Counted from the first letter of the stretch, positions 1-9,687 are shown. The stretch is 64,000 bases of DNA from JAFGXF01 sp963732595 (GCA_963732595.1 CAVSZZ010000002.1:1984001-2048000), one strand, 5' to 3'. A program made the numbers and translations. The notes: generated from the letters alone by a model not told the origin.

Positions 1-2
1 TG

Positions 3-230
3 TTCGCTTCAGCAGCGCAGCGCATCTCCCTGTCGATGATCGGGATTTTACAGTACATCTCCCCGACCATGCAGTTCCTGATCGGGTTCCTGGTCTACCA
101 CGAGTCTTTCTCAAAATCCAGGATGATCGGATTCGGGATCATCTGGCTGGCGTTGATCGTCTTCTGGCTGGAAAACAGCTTTGCCCGCCAGCGATCGATC
201 CCGCCGGTGACCGAGTTGGGTGAGGGGTAA
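3..230 (+). CDS. RarD/EamA-family transporter, C-terminal fragment
   Basis: The frame is open from the first bases of the window and ends at TAA 228-230, so only about 75 C-terminal residues are visible. They read as a last pair of membrane helices: an IGILQYISPTMQFLIGF helix, a short YHESFSKSRMIGF loop, a final IIWLALIVFW helix and a charged tail. This combination is typical of the RarD branch of the EamA (drug/metabolite) permeases. Substrate unknown. The start lies upstream of the window. Confidence 0.8.
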   Translation, partial: FASAAQRISLSMIGILQYISPTMQFLIGFLVYHESFSKSRMIGFGIIWLALIVFWLENSFARQRSIPPVTELGEG

Positions 231-236
231 TAAAAA

Positions 237-260
237 GGGCTGCCTTTTAAGGGACAGCCC
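237..260. terminator. hairpin between convergent genes
   Basis: GGGCTG and CAGCCC arms flank a short A/T-rich loop between the stop of the RarD-like gene and the stop of the minus-strand DegV gene. The run of A before it gives a T tail on the minus strand, so it probably ends DegV transcription and may work both ways. Confidence 0.6.
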
Positions 261-283
261 ATTCATCATATTCACACAAAGTA

Positions 284-1129
284 TTATCCAGCCATGTACG
301 CGATCGCGATCGTACCGGGACCGGTGTGGCTGCCGATGGCCGGGCTGACCTCACTCAGGATGGCTTCCTCTGCGCCAAGGCGGGTGACAGCTCGTTTTTG
401 CAGCTCGGCAGCTTCTTCCGGGACATTGGCATGGAAGACGGAGACCCTTACCGGTTTGCGACCGGCGATATCCTTCTCGATCAGATCGATCATTTTGTCC
501 ATCGACTTGCGTTTCGTTCGGACACTGGCGACCGGTTCGATCTTGCCGTTGATGATGGCCAGGACCGGTTTGATATCCAGGGCTGTTCCCAGGAATTTTT
601 TGGCGCCACCGATGCGTCCGCCGGCAGCCAGGTATTTTAGCGTATCCACCGTGAAGTACACACCGATCTTGGGGTAGGCTTCCAAAGCTGCATGTTTGCA
701 GGATAAGAGGTTGGCACCTTTTTCGGCGGCCCGGGCAGCCGCCAGGACCATGAAGCTGAGCGCCATTGACACCAGCTTGGTATCGACCAACTCGATCGGT
801 TTTCCTTTGAAGTCAGTGAGTGCCTGCAGCGCGGAAGCGTAGGTTCCGGAAATACCACTGGAGACAGGCAGGACAAGGATCTCATGGCCCTGGTCCAGTA
901 ATTTCTGAAAAGCGTCTTTAAAATCATTTACTGTAACCTGGCTGGTGGTGGAAAGGGTGGTGGCGGTTAACTGGCGGGTGTAGCATTCAGATGCCTGGAT
1001 GTCGACTCCGTCCCGGTAACTTTGACCATCCCAGATCAGGTAAAGCGGAAGGATGGTAATGTCGTATTGATCTACATATTGCTTTGGCAGATAGGCACTG
1101 CTATCGGAAATGATCTTAACCTTGGCCAT
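284..1129 (-). CDS. DegV family protein (fatty-acid-binding, FakB-like)
   Basis: A full-length 281-residue DegV protein. The N-terminus (VKIISDSSAYLP) and the two-domain layout match the family: a DegV lobe with LSTTSQVT and a GISGTYAS loop, then a lobe containing AAGGRIGG and a C-terminal GSHTGPG. Family members bind a fatty acid between the lobes, and in Firmicutes they present it to the kinase FakA. The conserved Thr/Ser loop (STTSQ), the SGISGT loop and the histidine of GSHTGPG are all present. No fakA is visible nearby. The start is well supported by GAGGAGG upstream of the ATG. Transcribed alone, away from eno. Confidence 0.9.
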   Translation of the reverse strand: MAKVKIISDSSAYLPKQYVDQYDITILPLYLIWDGQSYRDGVDIQASECYTRQLTATTLSTTSQVTVNDFKDAFQKLLDQGHEILVLPVSSGISGTYASALQALTDFKGKPIELVDTKLVSMALSFMVLAAARAAEKGANLLSCKHAALEAYPKIGVYFTVDTLKYLAAGGRIGGAKKFLGTALDIKPVLAIINGKIEPVASVRTKRKSMDKMIDLIEKDIAGRKPVRVSVFHANVPEEAAELQKRAVTRLGAEEAILSEVSPAIGSHTGPGTIAIAYMAG

Positions 1130-1339
1130 GAATTCCTCCTCAAAATGGAATGAAATAGAATGATTGCGGATTGATTGCTATTTTCACCGTCGAAGTGACT
1201 CCGGACCAGCTTGGATCAAGGCCCTTCCAAAACGATAAAACCAAGGTTGAATTATCCCATCATTGCGCCGGGATGGGCCTTGAATTTACGAACGTTAATC
1301 AAATATTAATATTGGAAAATGTCATCCCCCAGGCTGAAA

Positions 1340-1375
1340 AAATAAACCGGATGGCAGTATGCCATCCGGTTTATT
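1340..1375 (-). terminator. terminator of eno
   Basis: A perfect long hairpin with arms AAATAAACCGGATGGC and GCCATCCGGTTTATTT around AGTAT, 20 bp past the eno stop. The arms are A/T-rich at the base, giving the terminal U run. The rest of 1130-1394 shows no gene. Confidence 0.75.
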
Positions 1376-1394
1376 TTGTAAGTAAATCGTTGTA

Positions 1395-2690
1395 TCAGCG
1401 TTTCAGGATCGCCCAGCCGGCATATTCGGCCTCGTCGCCCAGTTCGGCTTCGATGCGCATGAGCTGGTTGTACTTGGCAACCCGGTCAGAGCGGGCTGGG
1501 GCACCGGTCTTGATCTGGCCCATGTTCAGGGCCACGGCCAGGTCGGCGATGGTGGTGTCTTCGGTCTCGCCGGAGCGGTGCGAGGTGACCGCGCGCCAGC
1601 CGGCGCGGTGGCAGGTTTCGACCGCTTCGATGGTCTCGGTCAGGGTGCCGATCTGGTTGAGCTTGACCAGCAGGGCATTGGCAGATTTTTCCTTGATGGC
1701 CCTGCGGACGCGTTCGGGGTTGGTGACCAGCAGGTCATCACCCACGATCTGGATCTTGTCGCCGATGGTCTTGGTGAGCAGGTTCCAGCCGTCCCAGTCG
1801 TCCTGGGCCAGGCCGTCTTCGATGGACACGATCGGGTACTGGTCGACCCAGCTTTTCCAGAAGGCGACCATTTCTTCCGAGGAGAGCATCTTGCCTTCCT
1901 TGCGCAGGTTGTATTTCTTGGTCTTCTCGTCGTAGAGTTCCGAGGCTGCCGGGTCGAGTGCGATGGCTACCTGTTCGTCCCATCCGGCTTTGAAACCAGC
2001 TTTGTTGATGGCTTCCAGGATGACTTCCACGGCCTCCACGTTGGCCTTGAGCGGCGGGGCATAACCGCCTTCGTCGCCCACCAGGGTGGGGTAACCGCGT
2101 TCCTTTAAGACCGATTTCAGGGCGTGATAGATCTCTGCACCCCAGCGCAGGCCTTCGGTAAAGTTGGGAGCACCAAAGGGCATGACCATGAATTCCTGGG
2201 CATCGGTCGACTGCCAGGCGGTGTGGGCGCCGCCGTTGAGGATGTTCATCATCGGGACGGGCAGGACGTGGGCATACACGCCGCCGATGTGGCGGTAGAG
2301 CGGGATGCCCAGCGAGCTGGCGGCTGCCTTGGCAACTGCCAGGCTGACGCCCAGCATGGCATTCGCGCCCAGCTTGGATTTGTTGGGGGTGCCGTCCAGT
2401 GCGATCATGGCGAGATCCACGCCGCGCTGGTCGAAGGCATCCATTTCGAAGAGTTCGTCATCGATCTCTCCGTTGACGTTTTCAACTGCTTTCAGGACAC
2501 CCTTGCCGTTATAGCGGGCTTTATCGCCATCTCGCATTTCGAGGGCTTCGTGCACGCCGGTCGAGGCGCCGCTTGGGACGGCTGCCTGGCCTTCCGATCC
2601 ATCCGCCAGGAAGACTTTCACTTCGACGGTCGGGTTGCCACGCGAATCGAGAATTTCGATGGCTTCAACTAATTCAATTGTGCTATCCAT
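1395..2690 (-). CDS. eno: enolase (phosphopyruvate hydratase)
   Basis: A complete 431-residue enolase, which converts 2-phosphoglycerate to phosphoenolpyruvate in glycolysis. Visible signatures: VEAIEILDSRGNPTVEV at the N-terminus, the SGASTG mobile loop, the metal-ligand segments ALDPAASE, SIEDGL and GDDLLVTN, the catalytic lysine region ALLVKLNQIGT, and SHRSGETEDT near the C-terminus. Length matches the family. The ATG follows AAGGATC, which overlaps the stop of the upstream pyrG, so the two are likely co-transcribed and translationally coupled. Confidence 0.97.
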   Translation of the reverse strand: MDSTIELVEAIEILDSRGNPTVEVKVFLADGSEGQAAVPSGASTGVHEALEMRDGDKARYNGKGVLKAVENVNGEIDDELFEMDAFDQRGVDLAMIALDGTPNKSKLGANAMLGVSLAVAKAAASSLGIPLYRHIGGVYAHVLPVPMMNILNGGAHTAWQSTDAQEFMVMPFGAPNFTEGLRWGAEIYHALKSVLKERGYPTLVGDEGGYAPPLKANVEAVEVILEAINKAGFKAGWDEQVAIALDPAASELYDEKTKKYNLRKEGKMLSSEEMVAFWKSWVDQYPIVSIEDGLAQDDWDGWNLLTKTIGDKIQIVGDDLLVTNPERVRRAIKEKSANALLVKLNQIGTLTETIEAVETCHRAGWRAVTSHRSGETEDTTIADLAVALNMGQIKTGAPARSDRVAKYNQLMRIEAELGDEAEYAGWAILKR

Positions 2691-2700
2691 GGTTGATCCT

Positions 2701-4387
2701 TTATCTTGGAAAAATTAATGGGTAAGTATAATCCCAAATATTCATACGCGACAGTTTATTTGCGCGCCCGGCCCGATTTCCGGCCGCTGCCATGAACGCC
2801 TTGAAGAGCGGATGCGGGCGGGTGGGGCGGCTGAGGAACTCGGGGTGGAATTGCGTGCCGAGCATGAAGGGGTGTCCCTTGAGCTCGGCGATCTCCACCA
2901 GGCGGCCGTCCGGCGACAGACCGGAGAAGAGCATCCCCTTGGCTTCCAGCGCGGCACGGTATTCATTGTTCAGCTCATAGCGGTGGCGGTGGCGCTCCTG
3001 GACTTCCTTGATCCCGTAGGCTTTTCCGGCATGGCTGCCGGGTGTCAGCCGGCAGGGGTACAGACCCAGCCGCATGGTGCCACCCAGGTCGGTGATGGTT
3101 TTTTGCTCCGGCAGGATGTCGATCACCGGCAGGCTGCTGCGCGGGTCGAACTCGGTCGAATTGGCGCTTGCATCCCCCAACATTCTCGCGAGCGAAATCC
3201 ACCACCATCAACTGCATCCCCAGGCACAGTCCCAGGTATGGGATATTGTTTTGGCGTGCATAGCGGATGGCCTGCAGCTTGCCTTCGATACCGCGGGAGC
3301 CGAAACCGCCCGGGACGAGGATGCCCGAGACTCCGCGCAGCTCCTCCCAGGCTTTGCCCTGTTCAAGGTCGACCGAGTGAATGAAGTGCAGATCCAGCTC
3401 GACCCCTTCGGAGATGGCGGCATGCTGGAGCGCTTCACGCACGCTCATGTAGGCGTCTTGCAGCTCGGTGTACTTTCCGACCAGTGCCACTTTAACCACT
3501 GGACGTTCCTTGCTCACAGCATTCACCAGCGCCTGCCATTCCGACCAATCTGGTTTGCGGCGGGCTTTCAGGCCCAGGCGTTTCATTAGCAATTCTGCCA
3601 CACCGGCTTTTTCGAGCAATAACGGTATTTCGTAGATATTATCGGCAGTCGGCATGGGTATGACCGCCTGCTTTTCCACATCGCAGAACAGGGCGATCTT
3701 TTCGACCAGCGGGGCATCCACCGGGAAATCCGCGCGGGCCACGATCATGTCGGGGGTGATTCCCATGGCGCGCAGTTCGCGCACGGAGTGCTGGGTGGGT
3801 TTGGTCTTCAATTCGGCCGTTGCGCCGATATGCGGCAGCCAGGTCACATGCACACAGGCTGTGTGCTCGCGGCCCAGGTCACCGCGCATCTGGCGGATGG
3901 CTTCGATGAAGGGCTGGCTTTCGATGTCGCCGACCGTACCGCCCACTTCGATCAACACCACCTCGGCGCCGGTCGTCTCGGCCACGCGCTCGATGCGGCG
4001 TTTGATCTCGTTGGTGATATGGGGAACGACCTGGATCGTGCCACCCAGGTAATCGCCGTGGCGTTCGCGCGCGATCACCTCGGCATACACCTGCCCGGTG
4101 GTCATATTGCATTCGCGGTTCAGGCGAATGTCAATGAAGCGTTCGTAATGTCCCAGGTCCAGGTCGGTCTCCGCGCCGTCATCCAGGACGTACACTTCAC
4201 CATGCTGGTAGGGAGACATGGTACCGGGATCGACGTTGATGTACGGGTCGAGTTTCTGGATGGCGACCTGCAGCCCGCGTTGCTTCAGGAGCTGCCCGAC
4301 GGCTGCGGCGGTGACGCCTTTGCCGACCGAGCTGACCACCCCACCGGTAAAATAGATATAACGCGTCGCTTGTTTTTTCTCTGGCAT
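2701..4387 (-). CDS. pyrG: CTP synthase, split by one frameshift
   Basis: CTP synthase makes CTP from UTP with glutamine as nitrogen donor. The first 400 or so residues carry the synthetase domain (YIYFTGGVVSSVGKGVTAA P-loop, DPYINVDPGTMSPYQHGE) and the start of the glutaminase domain with nucleophile loop LGLCLGMQ. The rest (ANSTEFDPRSSLPVI, then TQFHPEF with the catalytic His/Glu) is in another frame. The switch falls near 3170-3185, at a run of five C (G on the coding strand); dropping one G restores ENVGDASANSTEF. A one-base consensus error is likelier than a dead gene because CTP synthase is normally essential. The C-terminus runs about 25 residues past the usual end. Start ATG follows GAGAGGG. 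Confidence 0.92.
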
Positions 4388-4410
4388 GTGTCCCTCTCAG
4401 GTTAAAGGCG

Positions 4411-4440
4411 CCGGGAGGGCCTTTTCAGGGCACCTCCCGG
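4411..4440 (-). terminator. hairpin between the S1-domain gene and pyrG
   Basis: CCGGGAGG and CCTCCCGG arms with an inner GCC/GGC pairing. It lies after the stop of the S1-domain gene and just upstream of the pyrG start. The U tail is poor, so it may act as an attenuating structure as much as a terminator. Confidence 0.5.
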
Positions 4441-4487
4441 TGGTATTTCGATTTCTCTTCTGGGGTTCTTTCCTCTTGATCATGGGA

Positions 4488-5273
4488 TCAGGTGGTTTGA
4501 ACCTTGTTCTCGAGGGTCCGCGTCAGCATCTCCTCCTGGTCTTCATCCACTTTCTTGATGGCGCGCGATTTTTCACGTTTTTCGTATTTCTGTTTGGCGT
4601 TGGCTTTTTCCATGGCTTCCTTCATCAGGATCTCCATGGCGGTTGGTTCTGGAACCGAGGGTTCCACCGGCATCTGGAATTCCTCCTCGCGGGGTTTGCG
4701 AGGGCCACGGCCTTTACCGGAAGGCCGTTCGGGGCGAGCCGGAGCCTCTTCATGTTCCGGTTCGGGGGTCAATGCCTTGATGCTCAGCTTGATCTGGCGC
4801 TTGCGGCGATCGACATCCAGCACCATCACATCCAGCTCATCGCCTTCCTTGACGACATCACTGGCGTTCTTGACAAATCCGTGCGCCATCTCGCTGATGT
4901 GGATCAGACCCTGGCGGGCTGCACCGATATCAACGAAAGCACCGAACTTGTCCAGCTTGGCGATCTTGCCCTTGACGACCATGCCGCTCTTGATATCGCG
5001 CCAATCCAGGGCCAGCGGTTTTAACATGGTGAGTTCCAGGTGCTCGGGCCGGATGCGTTTGATCCACAGGCTCAGCTCCTGGCCGACTTTGAGGACATCC
5101 TCCACCCGGTTAACCGGCTTGCCTTCCGCATCCGCCATCTGGCTGACATGCAGCAGGCCTTTCTGACCGTCGGAAAGCTCGATCAAAGCGCCACCCAGGG
5201 CGGTTTTGATCACTTTCCCGGTGACCGGTGTCTTGGGTTTCAGTTCATCGCTAATAATGCTTGACTCACTCAT
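4488..5273 (-). CDS. S1 RNA-binding domain protein
   Basis: 261 residues with two S1 (OB-fold) repeats, at about 16-80 (GKVIKTALGGALIEL..GLLHVSQM) and 97-165 (GKIAKLDKFGAFVDIGAARQGLIHISEM). A charged tail of about 95 residues follows, with PRPERPSGKGRG and a lysine-rich end. The second repeat is close to consensus; the first is more diverged. Such two-repeat proteins are short relatives of ribosomal protein S1 and bind mRNA or ribosomes. Whether this is the only S1 of the organism cannot be told. The ATG follows GGAGTAAGC. Upstream of pyrG-eno, separated by a hairpin. Confidence 0.85.
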   Translation of the reverse strand: MSESSIISDELKPKTPVTGKVIKTALGGALIELSDGQKGLLHVSQMADAEGKPVNRVEDVLKVGQELSLWIKRIRPEHLELTMLKPLALDWRDIKSGMVVKGKIAKLDKFGAFVDIGAARQGLIHISEMAHGFVKNASDVVKEGDELDVMVLDVDRRKRQIKLSIKALTPEPEHEEAPARPERPSGKGRGPRKPREEEFQMPVEPSVPEPTAMEILMKEAMEKANAKQKYEKREKSRAIKKVDEDQEEMLTRTLENKVQTT

Positions 5274-5382
5274 GCTTACTCCAATATCTAAAAATCACGA
5301 AAGGGGATTATAACCTTCAGAGGGGAAACCGTCAAATTAAATAATCTAGAATCCGCCAGGCGTTCATGACGTTATCTTGTCA

Positions 5383-6732
5383 TCACGCCCGATCATGCAC
5401 CCTTTTCTTACGGCGTTGGGTCACGAGGATCAACACGGTGACGAGAAGGATGATTAAAATGAAACAGCACAACCCAAGCACGGCAAAACCGGATGCAGCC
5501 CCGACGATCGTTTCGGTGCGGACCACCGGTGTGGCGGTGGGGGTGGGCAGGATTGTGATCGCGATCGGTGTGGGTCTTATATTATTCATCGCATCCAGTG
5601 GTAACCCCAACGCTTCCCGCCATTGCCTTTCCAGTTCCACGAAATCAAACCCCAGAACATTGATAAAAGCTTCTTCGGTTCTTGCACCATTGCGGTATTC
5701 GGTCAGGATTTCAGCAATACTTTCTTCACCATAAGTACTGATCAAATAACAGACGACACTGTAGGCTTGTGAGTACGCGAGGAAGGTTGTGTCATCGCGA
5801 ATATAGAATTTATATTGAAGTACCCTTAGGGTAGGTACTTTTTCGGCTTGGTGGAGATCCTGCAATGCCTTATTAATTGTATCTTCATCGATACCGAGGC
5901 TATTCACTTCAGCCAGGCCTTCATTTAGCCAGCTCGGAGGACTGAATATAATGCTAGCATTATTGCCACCGGTAGCCTGATGGAAATACAGATGCGAGAA
6001 CTCATGTGAGATGCCTGTCTGGGCCCATTCAGTGGTGTTAGCTGGACCCGGAAAAACTTGAAAGATGATCCCAAGACGTGGGTTGGCCCGCCCTGGGGTA
6101 TATTCGTCAAACATATCCGAATAACCGATCACTTCAGATATCTCATTATATATAACTAAAATGATTGGTTTGCTTAAATGCACTTGAAAATACTTTTCCA
6201 TCTTCTCGGCCGCCTGGTTGGTAATCGACAGGATCTCTTGACCAAAAAGGTCTCCACGGTCGTGGTAGTAAATGCTGATATCAAAGGGTTGGCTCGAAAG
6301 CTCATTCCATTCGAAACGGGGATCCTGGCCGATGATAGTTTCCAGCGGGCTTATCGCGTAATTACCCAAATTGTCTGTTACGCTCCATTGTACAAAAATG
6401 GGGATATAGGGATACACGAACAAATCGACAGTACTGATGGAGAATACGAGCTGGTCTGTACTGGTCGGATCCACCTCGATCAGTTCGTGATACTTGAATT
6501 CTATTTCATAAAAATAAGTGAAAAATACTTCGCTTGGTTGGCTGTACGGAGTATTGATATCGACCTTGAAAATATATCGGTCAGGTAATTCATAAAGTAA
6601 TTCAGTCTTCCCAAATTGAATAGGGGCTTCGCGGGTCGTTACCGGTATCGATGTACCTGCCAGAACGGACGAAGTGAACTGGGAGATCAATAAAAAGACC
6701 GGAAATACGATGATCAGGATGCGGCGCATCAT
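5383..6732 (-). CDS. membrane-anchored gluzincin-type zinc peptidase, copy B
   Basis: 449 residues. An N-terminal signal segment (residues 4-25) is followed by an extracytoplasmic region, then HEFSH at residues 243-247 and PSWLNEGLAE at 267-275. That is the HExxH plus downstream glutamate arrangement of gluzincin (MA clan) metallopeptidases. The C-terminus has a PTPIAITILPTPTATP linker and one membrane helix with a KKR stop-transfer, so the catalytic part should face outside. It is a tandem paralogue of the next gene, of identical length, 15 bp away. Substrate unknown. No strong Shine-Dalgarno is seen, so translation may depend on the upstream gene. Confidence 0.8.
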   Translation of the reverse strand: MMRRILIIVFPVFLLISQFTSSVLAGTSIPVTTREAPIQFGKTELLYELPDRYIFKVDINTPYSQPSEVFFTYFYEIEFKYHELIEVDPTSTDQLVFSISTVDLFVYPYIPIFVQWSVTDNLGNYAISPLETIIGQDPRFEWNELSSQPFDISIYYHDRGDLFGQEILSITNQAAEKMEKYFQVHLSKPIILVIYNEISEVIGYSDMFDEYTPGRANPRLGIIFQVFPGPANTTEWAQTGISHEFSHLYFHQATGGNNASIIFSPPSWLNEGLAEVNSLGIDEDTINKALQDLHQAEKVPTLRVLQYKFYIRDDTTFLAYSQAYSVVCYLISTYGEESIAEILTEYRNGARTEEAFINVLGFDFVELERQWREALGLPLDAMNNIRPTPIAITILPTPTATPVVRTETIVGAASGFAVLGLCCFILIILLVTVLILVTQRRKKRVHDRA

Positions 6733-6747
6733 GGCTGCTCTGAAGTC

Positions 6748-8097
6748 TTAGGTGACAGGTTTATTCTTCCGTTGGTTTATGACGATGATCAGGACGATGA
6801 TGATCACGATCAGAAGGAAGCAGCATAACCCCAACGCCGCAAAGCCGAAGATGGTACCCTTCACGGCCTCACGGTTGTCCAAGGGTGTGCGAGTGATGGC
6901 AGGGGTCAAGCCGGGTGCCGACGTGCTTGTCGGTACCTTTGCGGATTCAAGGATTCCCATCGGTGTGACATCCAGGTAATAATCGGCATCCCCCGACAGG
7001 ATCGACATGTCAAGCCAGTTGCTGTATAGGGTTGGGAAGTCGACGCCCAGCACATCCTTGAACGCTTTTTCACGGCCGGTACCTGTCGCGTATTTCGTCA
7101 GGATGGCATGAATGCTTTCCTTGCCGTAAATGTAAATGATATAGCTGGTGATGCTGTAAGCCATCATGTAATCGGTATGCGACCATAGACCGCTGTTGAA
7201 ATTTGATTCCAGCCGCCGGAGGTCCGGCAGTGGTTGGAAATCCTGCAGATCGGCGTTGACCTCGGCCAGGTAATCGGGGTCCAGACCGAATTCATTGACT
7301 TGTGCGATGCCTTCATTAAACCAACTCGGCGCATCCTGGCCATCGAGCGCTTGATGGAAATAGAGATGCGAAATCTCATGCGGAATGACATTGTTAACCC
7401 AATCCTCCACACCCGCATAATCTTCGATGACCTGGATGGTAAACCCGAGTTCGGAGACCGCGACGCCCCCCGTTTTTTCATCGAAATACGTGTAATAGTC
7501 CACCACTTCATCCTGTGCGTTGTAAATGACCACCGTGATTGGACCTGTTAATTGAAGATCGAAATCCCCTTCCATAAAACCGGCTGATCGCTCAGCGACA
7601 TCGAAGATCAGGTCAACGAACGACGAATTGCGGTCGTGAGTGTAAATGGTCAGGTCCCTTTTTTCACTTTTCAATACTTGCCAATCGTAGCGCGGATCGT
7701 AGCCGTTGACCGTTTGCTGCCCGCTTGTGGCTGACCGTCCCTGCGCATCCGTGACGGTCCATTCCACCTGGAAAGGTGTAAAGGGGTAAATGTCCTGGGA
7801 GATGGCCTTGAGGTAATAAGTCAGGTCCCTCGGATTTGCGGGATCAATTGCCAGGTTGCTGGTAAAGGTCCAGTCAGCAGTGAAAGTGAGCGTGATATTA
7901 CCTTTGACAGGAGTAAAATCGCGCGATGTCACGGTTGTCTCAAAGGTATAGCCAATCGGCAGATCATTAATGATCTTTGTCTCACCAAATTGGATGGACG
8001 GGTCAGGTGTCGGTGTGCTCGCGCGAGCCTGAATGGGGGATGTAAAGAGGGAGGTGATGATCAATAGAACAAGTATGATGATAATGATTCGGCGCAT
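6748..8097 (-). CDS. membrane-anchored gluzincin-type zinc peptidase, copy A
   Basis: I place the start at the ATG at 8097 because AAAGAGGTTAATT precedes it and the protein then has 449 residues, the same as its neighbour; a longer in-frame start at 8196 has no such support. Residues 4-25 form a signal peptide. HEISH is at 240-244, the third zinc-ligand glutamate at 262 (SWFNEGIAQ), and a C-terminal membrane helix precedes a short basic tail. The ectodomain begins with an immunoglobulin-like region (GNITLTFTADW, FQVEWTVTDAQG). Both paralogues retain all zinc ligands, so the duplication has kept both potentially active. Confidence 0.8.
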   Translation of the reverse strand: MRRIIIIILVLLIITSLFTSPIQARASTPTPDPSIQFGETKIINDLPIGYTFETTVTSRDFTPVKGNITLTFTADWTFTSNLAIDPANPRDLTYYLKAISQDIYPFTPFQVEWTVTDAQGRSATSGQQTVNGYDPRYDWQVLKSEKRDLTIYTHDRNSSFVDLIFDVAERSAGFMEGDFDLQLTGPITVVIYNAQDEVVDYYTYFDEKTGGVAVSELGFTIQVIEDYAGVEDWVNNVIPHEISHLYFHQALDGQDAPSWFNEGIAQVNEFGLDPDYLAEVNADLQDFQPLPDLRRLESNFNSGLWSHTDYMMAYSITSYIIYIYGKESIHAILTKYATGTGREKAFKDVLGVDFPTLYSNWLDMSILSGDADYYLDVTPMGILESAKVPTSTSAPGLTPAITRTPLDNREAVKGTIFGFAALGLCCFLLIVIIIVLIIVINQRKNKPVT

Positions 8098-8282
8098 AAT
8101 TAACCTCTTTGCATGTATTTTCGACCCCGTGGGAATTATAGCAGGGATGTCCAACCGGATTCTTAAACGAGCGATGGTATCACCACTCAGAAGCAAGTGA
8201 TCGATGGACTGGATCTAACGGGTTGGCGGGTGACCGGTAACCAGCAAGGACCGCCGAATGCATTGATTACCTGGAGAGAACG

Positions 8283-8822
8283 TTAAAAGACATAGGGGAT
8301 GAACAGCTTCGTCCGCCTCATATAAGTCTTATATTCCTCCCCGAATTTCTCAACCATCTCTTCCTCCTCGACCTTTGCGGTGAAGAAATAACAGATGGTG
8401 GCCCCTACAACCGCAATCACACTCAACAGGTCCGGTTGTTTCAGAGCGGCACCCCAGCTGCCCACGATCAATGAGCTGTAGAGTGGATGCCGGATGAATT
8501 TATAGAGACCTTTTTCAACCAATTTCGTGGTGTTCTCAAAAGAGCCTTCCGCTTTCCCGAACTGATGCAGCTGCAGGAAACCCACCCCGGCCAACAGGAC
8601 GGCCAGCAAGAGCAGGATCCAGGAGATGATCTGGTGGAGCGAGAGGGGATCATCGAACCAGACTCGCAGGTTAATGACCACCAGGAAGAGGGTCAGTTCC
8701 CAGCCGAAGAAACGGTAGAAACCATGCTTGCGTGGGTCTTTCAGGTAGGGTCGTGAGTACAGAAAGAATCCGATACTCATGCCGAGGAAAAGTACGATCT
8801 GGATGATGGTCACGAGATTCAT
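8283..8822 (-). CDS. isoprenylcysteine/phospholipid methyltransferase-family membrane protein
   Basis: 179 residues when started at the ATG preceded by GGAGGATCT. Four to five membrane helices lead to KGLYKFIRHPLYSS and a C-terminal EEEEMVEKFGEEYKTYMRRTKLFIP. This is the SAM-binding signature of the ICMT/PEMT (phospholipid methyltransferase) superfamily: the RHP motif, then E..L..FG..Y..Y. The start overlaps the stop of the upstream exonuclease gene (ATGA), so they are translationally coupled. The acceptor, lipid or protein, cannot be inferred. Confidence 0.8.
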   Translation of the reverse strand: MNLVTIIQIVLFLGMSIGFFLYSRPYLKDPRKHGFYRFFGWELTLFLVVINLRVWFDDPLSLHQIISWILLLLAVLLAGVGFLQLHQFGKAEGSFENTTKLVEKGLYKFIRHPLYSSLIVGSWGAALKQPDLLSVIAVVGATICYFFTAKVEEEEMVEKFGEEYKTYMRRTKLFIPYVF

Positions 8823-9580
8823 AGATCCTCCAAGCCCGGCAATTTGGGTGCATCCACCGGCGTATCCGCCGGGGGTGACTTCTCCAGCCAGCCGGTGAAT
8901 TTGGCGCGCGTCCATGGGTTGCGCATGCGGGTTGTGATCGGCAGAGGCAGCTTGAGCGCGCGCTCGACGGTCAGCCAGCCTTCCGGCATGCGCAGGAACT
9001 GCTCGTTGCCGGTCATGCTGATCCAGCGCAGAACCCGGCGCGATTCCACCGCATCCGCCACACCCAGCGTGGTGCGCACGTCCTGGGCGACATATTCCAG
9101 GACGATGTCCTGCTTGCCATCCTTCCAATACAGCGGAGCCAGTGCCCCGTTCATCCCGGGCAGTTTGCCGGGCAGCCCCATGCCCTGGGCGGCTTTGTCG
9201 AGCGCCAGGCCGTGACCGCGCAAGCAGAACAGATTGAACATCATATCCACATGCGACATGGCCAGCGCCGCGCAGTCCTCGAAGCGGCCGCTTTCCTCGG
9301 CCAGGATGTCGAAATCGAAGCCCAGTCCGTTCCAGGTCAGGATCGTCAGGCCGGAGCGGACCGCCTCCTGGAGGTAGTCGACCAGTTGACTGGCCTGGGC
9401 AGGCGTCATGCGTTCGCTGTAGGCACCCTTGTCATTCGTGGCGGGGAAGACGCTCAATTCCTCTTCGCTGGTCAGGGTGGCCGCGCAGGTGATGCCCAGT
9501 GGACGGATGCTCTTCCAATCCTCCAGTCCTTCGGGCAGGTTGCGCGCGATTTCGATATCAAAAGCCAGGTAGCGGGTCAT
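8819..9580 (-). CDS. DnaQ/RNase H-like 3'-5' exonuclease
   Basis: 253 residues of the DEDD exonuclease fold. Exo I is LAFDIEIAR (residues 5-13), Exo II is TWNGLGFDFDIL (about 93-104), and Exo III-like YVAQDVRTTL falls near residues 157-167, keeping acidic metal ligands in all three. It resembles the 'predicted 3'-5' exonuclease related to PolB' families of unknown substrate. The ATG has no Shine-Dalgarno, but a TATAAT ends 7 nt upstream, suggesting a leaderless message. Confidence 0.75.
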   Translation of the reverse strand: MTRYLAFDIEIARNLPEGLEDWKSIRPLGITCAATLTSEEELSVFPATNDKGAYSERMTPAQASQLVDYLQEAVRSGLTILTWNGLGFDFDILAEESGRFEDCAALAMSHVDMMFNLFCLRGHGLALDKAAQGMGLPGKLPGMNGALAPLYWKDGKQDIVLEYVAQDVRTTLGVADAVESRRVLRWISMTGNEQFLRMPEGWLTVERALKLPLPITTRMRNPWTRAKFTGWLEKSPPADTPVDAPKLPGLEDL

Positions 9581-9587
9581 TCGAGCA

Positions 9588-9593
9588 ATTATA
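9588..9593 (-). promoter_or_regulatory. -10 element for leaderless exonuclease mRNA
   Basis: TATAAT on the minus strand ends 7 nt before the ATG at 9580, so transcription would begin at or next to the start codon. Confidence 0.55.
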
Positions 9594-9662
9594 CATTGAG
9601 AGCTGCTCGTGGTTTGGATGAGAATCCGAAATATTGAAGGTTCTTTTATTGGAATAAGAAAA

Positions 9663-9687
9663 CCCGGGATCCGATTGGAACCCCGGG
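9663..9687 (-). terminator. terminator of the four-gene envelope operon
   Basis: On the minus strand a CCCGGGG..TCC / GGATCCCGGG hairpin is followed by TTTTCTTATT. It lies about 35 bp past the last gene of the operon that starts at 13467. Confidence 0.6.

Noticed and set aside
8823..9128. N-terminal extension of the methyltransferase gene
   Set aside because: The extra 102 residues are the exonuclease gene read out of frame; GGAGG and an ATGA overlap mark the true start at 8822.
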